From: Lutjanus erythropterus
Taxonomy: Eukaryota > Chordata > Actinopteri > Lutjaniformes > Lutjanidae
Direction: 5' to 3'
NCBI GenBank assembly: GCA_020091685.1
Contig: CM034601.1
Span: 17,785,320-17,849,319 of the forward strand
Length of the DNA: 64,000 nt
Both the position numbers and the translations under genes were made by a program. Under the pieces are notes generated by a model. That model had not been told where the DNA came from. It saw only the letters and a list, made by a program, of their open reading frames with translations, and did not search any database. Within the stretch, counting starts at the first letter, position 1. Every line of letters begins with the position of its first letter. Shown in pieces: positions 49,745-59,180 of the stretch.

Positions 49745-52700
49745 GTTGGTAACTCCTTCTTTCTCCACTGAATATTCCTCTGTGTTTTCATTTGCCTCTT
49801 GATTGAAGTCAGTTTGTGTGTGTTTCTTGTCTTTGATTACACTAGTTCTGGTCCTGAGGGTTCCTTACGGTGTGGGCACCAGTGTGTATGTTCCTCTGAC
49901 CTGTGGAGATGCTTATCAAGACCAGCCTATAGTTTGGAAGAAAAATGGTAATACTACTATTGTTTCTAATACTACAACTATTGATACTATTTCTATTGCC
50001 ACTAGTACTTCTAAAAGTTTGTGTATGTAATTTTTCTTCAGACAGATGGAAAATATTCTGTTTTTATGACATTTTGAAGCATTGACATCATTGGTATATT
50101 GGCCCATGTCCTTGTCTCAGGCAAGGAGCTTAATCCAGCTCTGCAGGGGAACCAGGTCAGGGTCCTGGTGGAGGAGATGAACGGAGGAAACTACACTTGT
50201 CACCTCAGCCCAGGCGGAGAATACCTCAACCACACTGTGATCCTGATCCAACTAGACCCAGACAACAGGACTGTCATACTGGAGGAAAAATCCCCAGAAG
50301 ACGGTAAGATAAGACAATGGACGAAGTGAGGAGGGAGGGAGAGGAAGAACAAAGACGGTACACAGCGAGAGGAAAGACAAACAGAGGGAGATAAAGATTT
50401 GTTGTGTTATTGGACCTTGCAGGAGGTATTTCACTGAGTGGAGGAGAGATGTCACTGAATAGCTGAGATAAGAAAGATGGTGGGAGAGGGAGATAAGATG
50501 GGAAAAAAATAGACAGATGTAGAGGGCTGTGGCCCAAGAGCAGACAGATTCAAAAGCTAAGATGGATGGCGGGGCACATGTAAAAAGTAATTCAATAAAA
50601 GGAGGATCACAGGTAGAGTAATGGAATGGAAGGAAGATGGAATTGGACAGAAAAAAGGAAAAATAGAACATTAAAAGTGGAAAGAAAGCAAGAAGAGTAA
50701 GACTTCAATGCACCAACAAATATTAATTTGATCCTTGTTTAGTTGTAATCACAGTTAAGTAAATCAAGGTTTAAAATCAAGCAGAGCTCTGTTGTACAAT
50801 TAAAATCCAAGTTTATTGTTTTAGTTAAATTAAATAGTTTAATTTTGGTTTAGCAAGCAAGCATCTCCATAAATATTGAAGTTATTGCATGCTGATGGGA
50901 CCTAGTAAGTATAAAACAGGGGGGGCTATTAACTTTCAGCTGCTCTGTATTCTGTTATAATACATTACATTGTTTGCTAGCTAAATAAAAAGTTAACACG
51001 TTAGATTGTTTGCTAGCCAGCTAAAAAGTCCACAAAATTTTATGTTTGCTAGCTAGCCAAAACGTTAATTAGCCTTGTTAGCCTTCTCACAATGGCTCTA
51101 ATTTCTCCTCCTCTAAGAAAAACTGACCAAATAATAAAAGACAGCACAGTAAGGGAAAAAAAGAGACAGCAGCAGGCAGCAGCTGGCAGACTGTTTAAAC
51201 ACATCAGCTGAAGTTAAAGGAAGAGGAGAAGCAGCAAAAAAGGCATCCTGTCTGTCCCTTAAACTTAATTATTTTGCTCAGTCCATCTCAAAAAGGCAGC
51301 CATTTAAAACGTTAAACCTCCTCAGGAGTAAATTTAAAGTTAATGTTGGATCACAATTTAAATCTGTGTTTTAGTGAAACAATTTATTCTAAGTTTAGAG
51401 TAAAAAAATCTCCTTATTTTCAGCTAGTTTTAAAGTTTAGTGCAACATAATTTAAAGTTAAAACACAATTTCAGCACAGTGCCTTTGTTAAAGTCATGGT
51501 GATGCTTGGTGTGGTTTGTGGTTGACACAATGTGCAGGCTTTATGTCCATCATCAGTTTGTTAGTGCAAGTGGTTCTCAAAAACAGACACCAAACTTGTT
51601 GTTTCTAGTCTTTTGCTGAAGAAATTAAGCATTTTTTGAAGTTTTTTTTTCTCTTCTTTTCTCCTCCTTTTGCCACCTTGCAAGAACCTGTGAAAGCTCT
51701 GAAAGCTTCGGCACCATTTGTACTGAAAAGACTTCATCTTTTATCCTGTTTTGTGCCATAAGGCAGTGTTTTTTGTGCCTCGTTTGATGGAACAAAATGT
51801 TAAATTTGGTGAACAGGCTGGAGATCTTTTCAGTTGTCTGGCTTGTTCACAGTAATTATATCAGAGTCCTGAAATTAATCTTACGACGATTTATCAATGT
51901 TTCGATGGACATTTCACACCAAAATCGCAGATATATTTTCCTGTGGTCTGTAGCACTGTTTATCCATCTTTACTGTAGCAGCCATAGACATGCCTGCCTG
52001 CTCTTGACTATAACAGTAAAAAGTGCTGAAAAAATAAATCTGAAAAACTCCAGATAATCCACAGATCCTGTTGTGAGCAGATTGACATAGGAACTACTTT
52101 CTGTCTATTGTAGAAAGAACACATTTCAGAGAAGGCAGATGTTTCTACCGCTGATCTCTCCAATCTATATGGATAATTAAAGATAAATAATGTGCTCTGG
52201 CACAGAGTAGAGAGAGATAAATTGTTCACAAGAACCTGATGAAACACCAAGAGAGGCGGAGCGCTGACAGTGCTTCTGTTCCTCCAGGTCACATCTACTG
52301 TTCAGCACCAAACTACTCAGGTTCCTTCCACTGCACCTGGACGAGAACAGAGTCCAGATCCAACGCTGCTGTGCTCCTGGTGAAGGCCGAACGGTGAGGA
52401 CAGAACTTCTGAACACTAAAACCACTCATCCTACTCATATAGAGTCAATCCGTTGTAGACAGTATCTGTACCAACCGGTTTGTCTTCAATCTAGTAATAT
52501 GGAGGACATTCCCTGTGTGCTGGACGCGGACAGCTCAGGGATTCACTGCCAGGACGCCAGCTGTCCGTACAACGAGGAGCAGCACCGCATCTCCCTCACC
52601 GTTTACATACACAGCTTCTCTCGCCTCGAGGCCTACACAAAGGAGTTCTACCTGAGAGAGATTGGTAAGTGACTGAATTTTAACGTCTGTGTCAAACTGT

Positions 52701-54843
52701 TTTATTTATAGAACAATAAACAGCAAAAAACAAAAAAAACATTGAGTAACACTTTCTCTGAAGGTCATGCCTATGATGAATTACAAGTACATTCATAAAA
52801 CATTAGAATGCATTTATAAAGCTTCATAAAACTCTTTAGAAAGGTTTATAATCATGCATGTCAAGTTACAGCAAAGTTTATAAAGTATTATAAATGGTGG
52901 GCATAATGTATTATAAAGGCAGCATTCATAATGCTTTATGCCTCCATGCCAAAGTGAGAGCAGCGTTTGAAAGGGTGGTTACAAACACAGAGAACTGCAT
53001 CTGCATCTGTATCTGTAATAATATATTATAGCATGACTTTGTGAGCTTTAAGTAAAGTGGAAGCACTGTATAAGGTTATTAGCAGTTGTGTGATGTTTAT
53101 AAGACATTATTCCATTTCAGAATCTTAGAATTTGTAATCTGTTATGATTCGTTATAACAGTTCTTTATGTGTCTTTATAATTGGTTAAAGTTATGGTAGT
53201 TTTAATGTGCTGTGAAACCCAGGACTCAGATTCTTCTTTCACACACTGCTGTCATTATGGTGTGGAGGAAAAATGATTTCATTTCTCCTCAGGAGTCTAT
53301 GATCAGAACTGCATCCATAGCAACAGTCGGTTATTCATAGCAACGGTCTGCTATTCTGAAACAAAATGCTGTAATTGATTAGAATTGAGTATTTAACAAA
53401 GTCATGCAATAAACATCAATAAAAAGTGTTATGGACTGTGCTTTTAATGCATTATAGCCATAACCCTAAACCAAATATTTTAATATTTTCAAAGGGTTTC
53501 TATTCATTCCTTTCTGTCTTGTCTCATGTATAGTTGCAGTCCTGCCACATCCTCCTCACTGTACTGTTTCCCTCCCCTGTTCATCCCTCTCCACATCATT
53601 TCTCCCCTCCCTCACCCTGTTTAGTGAGGCCGGCGAAACTCCCTAACCTGCATGTCAGTGACGGGAGGGTGTTCAGCTGGAGCTACCCCAACTCCTGGGA
53701 GGAGCCCTGCTCCTTCTTTGGCCTGAGGTTCCAGGTCAAGGTGTTCCCCCACGAACATTCATGTCACGGCACCGAGCCCATACTGGTAAATCAATACAGG
53801 CATGATGGAGATCAGACTCCAGTTACATTTAGCTACTGTAAAAATGCATTTGCTGACCAGCAGTTTAAAGGGACAGTTCATCCCCAAAATCCAAAATACA
53901 TGTTTTCCCTCTAAGCTGTGGTGCTATTCATCCATCTACATAGCTTTGGTGTGGGTTGCAGAGTTTTGGAGGTAGTGGCCATAGAGGTGTCTGTCTTCTC
54001 TCCAATATAATGGAACTAGATGTCACTCGGCACCAAAAAATGAGAGAAATCCTGACCTGCTTACTGAAGAGAATCCATAGAACCTGTTGTGAGCAGCTTC
54101 ATGAAGGAATTATTGATTTTCTACCAAGCCACACACGTCAGATATATCACCAAATAGAAGGAATTGTGCATCTACTCATTGACGAGAGGCTTTTGCTTGT
54201 GACAGCGCTGAATGTAAACATTGCAGTAATGGCATCCTCCTTTGCTGAGCTGCAATCTCTTACCATTTAGTTTGGTAGAAAGAAAAAAATTCTTACACAT
54301 AACTGCTCACAACAAGGTCTGTGGGTTATCTTGAAAAATGAACACTGTGATTTCTGAAAAGAGACATTCCTGTTGAATTTTTGAAATGTCCTTTTTGGTG
54401 GTTAGTGTGATCTAGTTCGAAAAGGAAGACATCTTTACGGCAACTGACACCAGAACTATTTACACAAAAAATCTAATATGTCTTTTTGATTCCAGGGGTG
54501 AACTGTTCCTTTAACCACTTTTATTTGTTTTCAATATGTCGTCTCTTCTCTTGTGCAGTCTGACACTACTGAGGAAACTAAGTTTGAGGTCAATGTCAGA
54601 GCCAAGAAGTATGTTTTCTGTGTGCGAGCTCAGGACAAACACACCAGCGGGCCATTCAGCCACTGGAGCCACTGCACGTAAGTGTATTACTCAGACTATT
54701 CAGTGTAAGAACTGCTTTGACTGGGTTTGCTATCAAAGATCTAAGTTACATGTGAGTAATATAATATCAAGTCCTGCCACCAACATTGATCTGATCCAAC
54801 CTGTTCTGTCTCCAGAGTGAACAAAAATCATGTGAACTGCTGA
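49651..54843 (+). CDS. il12b: Interleukin-12 subunit beta (p40), eight coding exons
   Basis: The CDS joins 49651-49744, 49846-49947, 50121-50303, 52288-52393, 52495-52664, 53625-53785, 54559-54677 and 54816-54843 (963 nt, 320 residues); every junction keeps frame and uses GT-AG. p40 is the secreted subunit shared by IL-12 (with p35) and IL-23 (with p19). Seen here: a hydrophobic signal peptide, about residues 1-17; an Ig-like D1 with Cys51, Trp62 and Cys92 in YTCH; N-glycosylation motifs NYT, NHT, NRT and NYS; a D2 with Cys169, Cys180 and Cys185; and a D3 ending FSHWS at 305-309, a WSXWS-type motif. Cys185 aligns with the human p40 cysteine that links to p35. Length matches human p40 (328). 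Teleosts carry several p40 paralogues, and which one this is cannot be told from sequence alone. Confidence 0.93.
49846..49947 (+). CDS. il12b: il12b coding exon 2
   Basis: First half of Ig-like D1, residues 32-65, with Cys51 and Trp62. The acceptor is ACACTAG and the donor GTAATA. Phase 1 at both ends, as is usual for Ig-fold exons. Confidence 0.88.
50121..50303 (+). CDS. il12b: il12b coding exon 3
   Basis: Second half of D1 and the linker, residues 66-126, including GGNYTCH with Cys92 and N-glycosylation motifs at NYT, NHT and NRT. Flanked by TTGTCTCAG and GTAAGA. Confidence 0.92.
51990..52180. repeat. Internal fragment of the 53.9-kb repeat family
   Basis: Shares AATCCACAGA-CTTGTTGTGAGCAG-type blocks and the following TAGGAACTA segment with the element in the later il12b intron. 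The element ends are missing. Confidence 0.55.
52288..52393 (+). CDS. il12b: il12b coding exon 4
   Basis: Start of D2, encoding GHIYCSAPNYSGSFHCTWTR and onward. The paired cysteines around NYSG match the cytokine-receptor fold of p40. Ends in phase 2 at donor GTGAGG. Confidence 0.92.
52495..52664 (+). CDS. il12b: il12b coding exon 5
   Basis: Second half of D2 with Cys169, Cys180 and Cys185; Cys185 corresponds to the interchain cysteine. Follows a 101-base intron ending CAATCTAG. The donor is GTAAGT. Confidence 0.93.
53625..53785 (+). CDS. il12b: il12b coding exon 6
   Basis: First half of D3, encoding VRPAKLPNLHV, then FSWSYPNSWEEPCSFFGLRF, which is the conserved p40 W-Y-P-x-W segment. Ends in phase 0 at donor GTAAAT. 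Confidence 0.93.
53865..54514. mobile_element. TTAA-flanked repeat in il12b intron (between coding exons 6 and 7)
   Basis: Begins TTAAAGGGACAGTTCATCCC and ends GGGTGAACTGTTCCTTTAA. The interior carries blocks repeated at 52.0-52.2 kb in another il12b intron, such as AATCCACAGATCCTGTTGTG. It fills most of the 773-base intron. Confidence 0.75.
54559..54677 (+). CDS. il12b: il12b coding exon 7
   Basis: Second half of D3, residues 273-311 plus two bases, with CVRAQDKHTSGPFSHWSHC. FSHWS stands in for WSXWS. The acceptor is TCTTGTGCAG and the donor GTAAGT. Confidence 0.93.
54816..54843 (+). CDS. il12b: il12b coding exon 8 (terminal)
   Basis: A short final exon after TGTCTCCAG. It completes Thr312, adds VNKNHVNC and stops at TGA 54841-54843. 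The frame is kept from exon 7, but the short tail is not conserved enough to confirm by itself. Confidence 0.8.
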
Positions 54844-55140
54844 CTTCTCTCACTGGACTTTCTGCCATAAATCCACAAAGAACTCACAGATGGAAGGAAA
54901 CAGTTTCTAACTAATTTTTTTAATATCTCAAACATTTTTGTTTAACAATGCACCAAAAGTGATGTGAATGTATACCTGTACAGTATTTATTGATCACTTT
55001 GTTGTTTCTTCTGAACTATAAGTAGTATAAAGTATATTGTTAAAACTATTATTTGTAATATGATTTAAATAAGTTACTCTTTCCATACCTTTTATGCCCT
55101 TATTCTTGCAAAATTGTTGTCAAAATGTTTATCTTTTCAA

Positions 55141-55146
55141 AATAAA
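55141..55146 (+). terminator. il12b: il12b polyadenylation signal AATAAA
   Basis: Canonical AATAAA about 300 bases after the stop codon, followed within 20 bases by a T-rich stretch. It is the first such hexamer in the 3' UTR, and one ATTTA element lies upstream in the UTR. Confidence 0.65.
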
Positions 55147-57135
55147 TTGACGAACATATTCATTCGCTTTTTTTCATTTGGGTAATTAAAGCTCTTGTAT
55201 GTAATCTGTAGGGAGATATATCGGCAGAATATATATAAAAAAGAAAAAAGTTTGGGCCATTTATAGCTACAGATTGGGCTTGGTCCTCTTCAATGGAGGC
55301 GGCTATGTTTCTGTAGTAAGGTGTTACAGTTTAATTTCTATCAGTCATCAATCAAAAATGGTTCAAAATGAAAAGCAGGTAATATGTTTCTTTCCACTCT
55401 CTCCATCCTACCTTCTTGTGCATATCTGGCTTGTGTGCAGAGAAAACAAAACAACACTTCAAAAATAACTCAGTGTAGCTTATATATAGCCACATTTTTA
55501 AGAATTAAGATGACAGTTCTCAGGGCATAAAGCAAATATGTTGATTTTTAATGTGCTAATAAACATATAAAACTTATATTTACATCAAAATCATGAATCA
55601 AATCATGACCTTAAAACTGAACGTTCTAATCATGAATTTTGAGAATCACGACAACCCTTTTCTACAGTAACCAAGAATGGACAAACCAAACATTGGCCTT
55701 TTATGCTTTTTGCAAATTTCATGTCCACTTTGATTTCTCCGACACACTTGGAAGGGGAAGTTGAGGTGAGCTACAGTCAGTTGGTTTCTCTCACCGCTAG
55801 ATACCACTAAATCCTACACACTGGTCCTTTAAATACAACGAAGCATTTGAATACCGTAAAAGTGTTTCATAAACTTTTTACACCGTGTACCACCTCATCG
55901 ATGACATATGCACACACAACATGCATGATCATGACTACAAATAATACAGGAACAGGGACCTCGTGTACCTCCAGTGGTGCTTGTGCCGTAGTTACAGAAT
56001 TTAGGCTGTAAAAGATGTCAATATTCTGAGACCACTCATATTAAATGACTTAAAGAACAATGAAGAGTGCAGGCAACTAAGGTACAAAAAAAACGTTTAT
56101 TGTCATATTTACAGCCAGGATGTCAGGGATGTGATGAGGAAGACACAAAAAGGCAGATTTCAAGAAATCATCTCGAGAAATGTAAAGGAGTTAAATATCC
56201 AAGAGAGCTGTAAACCTGACAACATCTGAAAAAAAGCAACAATCGCATCCCTGATGTTTCCAAGAGCTCTGGGTGCTACTTGTTCATAAGGTGGGGAAAC
56301 ACCTTCTCCCGACACTTCCCCTTCCTCATCCATAACTTAAAATAAACGCTAACAATAAGTGCTGACACATGTGAAGCTACAAAAAGACAAACTGTGAAAT
56401 GCACGTTTTGTGCTGTCAGTTTCTTGCATCCCCATCAACATCCCTCATCCTCACTTTGTTCATTAACAATTTGACAGTTCAATAAAAGCTCTAAACAAAA
56501 CACAGACTAATGAAAACAAAAACTAGAGCTGATCCTCTGTGTGCCTCCGAGTGTGTGCGTTCAGCAATGCAAGAGAGCTGGCACGTAACAATACACACAC
56601 CCATGAAAACCTGGTCTTCTATGTACCTACAGTACTATGCATGTATATAGAATACATGTACTACATCCTCAGAACCCACAGGCCTGTGTCCAGTGACCCC
56701 TGCATACAAGCAACAGCACGTTTTCCATCAAAACATACACAGGAGAGTCAACTGTTTTGATGAAAATGTTTTCGCTACAACCAGCCTTGAGCTCAACAGC
56801 ATTTAATATCACAGTAGCTTTGAGGATTATTGCATATTGTTAGCAAATTACTGGGGTTACAGGTGTCCGTTTGATGCTCAAGGACTTTGATTTATGTTTG
56901 TTTTGGACTACTGCTCTCAACGCATTTTGCTGTTCCAATTTTTCACTTTAATTCTTCATAACAATTTGCACAGAATAGACTTGCCGGGTGTCCTCAGTTC
57001 TTTAACACATTTTAAGATACAGGTTATATAACTCGTTCTCACTAAATATTTCCTGTTGAATTACACATTTCCATCCTCCTTTCTCAAAGATGTAACATTA
57101 AGCCTCATACAGCGGTTCAGGATGTGATTACTGAC

Positions 57136-58085
57136 CTAAAAGGAACTGTTCAGATTATTTGTATGAGGTACTTATCAATAGTCAGTGTGTTACCTACAGT
57201 AGATGGTGGTCGACATGCCCCCGATTTGAAGAAGCAGCAGGACACTTGGTGTAAGAAGCTAAACGATGTACTGCTGTGGACAAATATATTTTAATCACCT
57301 AAAAAAAACGGCCCCAAAGCAACCAGATTCCTTTGACAAAAACAATTTATCTTTCCTCACAGAACACGAGTTGCTGATCTACTGCAGCCTCTATCATTTG
57401 GTTTGTTTGTGTTATTGTGTGACTCTGTTTATTCCAAGATAACCCTTTATAACACCAAAATGACACAATAACTGACTAACTGATCGAGGCAGCAGTAGAC
57501 CAGCAACTCCTATGTTCTGTGAGATAAAATGACTGCATTTTCCTGTCTGAAAAAGCGGCCTAACTGCAAAGTAAAGAGGCAAAAATATTCAAAATATAAC
57601 ATGAGGGCTGCAACTAATAATTATTTTCATAGTCGATTAACTGGTTGATTATTTTCTCGATTATTTGATCAATAGTTGTTTGCCTATAAATTGTCAGAAA
57701 ATGGTGAAAAATGTTGATCAGTGTTTCCCAAAGCCCGAGATGACGTTTTCAAATGTCTTGTTTTGTCCACAACCCAGAAATACTTGGTTTACTGTAATAT
57801 AGGATTTAAGAACCAGAAAAGCTTCACATTCTGACTTTTTTCTTTAAAAAATATTCAAATTTATTATCGAAATAGTTGGCGATAATTGCTAATTATTATT
57901 TTATTACCAAAATATGTTTTGCTGCTGACCCCGTCCACAGCAGCAGAGTGCTAAGCTTCTTCACTGATACGTCTCTCTATGTCTCCAAACTGGGGGCATG
58001 TCGACCACCATCCACTGTAGGTACACTGACAATCAATAAGTTCCTCATACAACTCCACTTCAGATAATCCGCACTATCCTTTTAT
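57136..58085. mobile_element. Long-armed inverted-repeat element with a nested insertion
   Basis: The arms 57136-57270 and about 57930-58085 are inverted copies of one another (GGTGGTCGACATGCCCCC against GGGGGCATGTCGACCACC). It is the same family as the element at 16.6 kb, with TTAA ends mutated. A second MITE lies inside. Confidence 0.8.
57605..57895. mobile_element. MITE with GGGCTGCAAC end, copy 4 (nested)
   Basis: Starts GGGCTGCAACTAATAATT and carries CAGTGTTTCCCAAAGCCCGA. It lies inside the long-armed element 57136-58085, so it inserted later. The right terminus is degraded. Confidence 0.75.
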
Positions 58086-58647
58086 CCACAGTGAAATTAT
58101 ATAATATCTGTTTTTACTCACGTGGTATGGCAGAGATGCATGATAATCAAAACAAAGTATTTTTTTAGTAGTGTTTTCACATTTAGTAATGTGAAACTAG
58201 TGTAAACTCCATTCACCTGAAAGACCCAGCAGGTTTAAAAGTTCACAGATGTTTTCAGGTGATATTTAACTGTGGACTTTGTGGGTCATGGTCGCTCGCA
58301 GCTTCAAACCTATGAGTAGTTTTTTTTTTAACCCAGATAGACTTTAAGATTACAGTACCGACTGGTTGTAACCATCATTATTATTGTAATAAATGCAAAC
58401 AATATTTGAAAAAAAAAAAGAAAAACAATGTGCGAGATTCCGGAGAGACAGAGAACATGCAAATATAGAAATTGGGAAGCCCATCTCAGTCCTGAGCTTT
58501 GAGTGTTGGCAGCTGCAGGGTTAGTGTAGGATCTGTCGTAAGGTTTGAAATAAAGTAGCGGCCAAGTTTTTGTGCGTGTGTGTGTGAGAACTGGATGTTG
58601 GGGTGGCAGCGTCCAGCACAAGTCTTGGCCATGGATGTGGTCCCTCC

Positions 58648-58678
58648 TCAGTGGTGCTGCTGCCTCTTAGATAAGTAC
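58648..58678 (-). CDS. ublcp1: ublcp1 coding exon 10 (terminal)
   Basis: Completes Arg310 and encodes YLSKRQQHH before TGA. The YLSK motif aligns with the human C-terminus. It is preceded with no gap by (GT)32 and TAG, which makes this acceptor unusual. Confidence 0.88.
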
Positions 58679-58749
<71 letters not shown>

Positions 58750-59119
58750 AATATAACAGCACTTAACAGCACTTGTCTTTCCAGTTCCTCTGCTTGGGCA
58801 GATCACTTATTTCCACTGCTGACACTATAAAAATTACACTGTCCTTTATGACTCTCTAAAAACAGGATTTTAATCTCCCAACTTGTGAAGTTCTTCTATT
58901 TATTCTTAGATACCCTTTTCATGAATGAGCACTTCTTGACATATGGGGCAGGAAACGTAACCTAATAAGGTATTACTGAGGTGGTAATTATGCTAATTTA
59001 CAAGTCTCATGAGGATGTCCTTAAATAAGTGCAGGTGGCATTCATCATGTTTTTTTGAACATTTCTTGTATAAAAAAGGTCTAACAGGTGCTACTGCTAT
59101 GCAATTGCACTTATTGCTG

Positions 59120-59180
<61 letters not shown>

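Larger units (their letters stand above)
56096..58647 (-). other. ublcp1: Presumed ublcp1 3' UTR / downstream region
   Basis: Follows the ublcp1 stop codon. AATAAA on the minus strand occurs near 57900, 57860, 57430 and at 56101-56096, so the transcript end is undecided. The interval includes the nested inverted-repeat elements at 57.1-58.1 kb. No other coding potential is seen. Confidence 0.35.

Noticed and set aside
50252..50671. Long minus-strand frame in il12b intron
   Set aside because: Composition reflects a purine-rich intron (GAGAGGAAG-type); no motif and opposite to the gene.
58521..58772. Minus-strand open frame with a poly-Cys/Val run
   Set aside because: Translation of (GT)32 in the wrong frame relative to the ublcp1 last exon.
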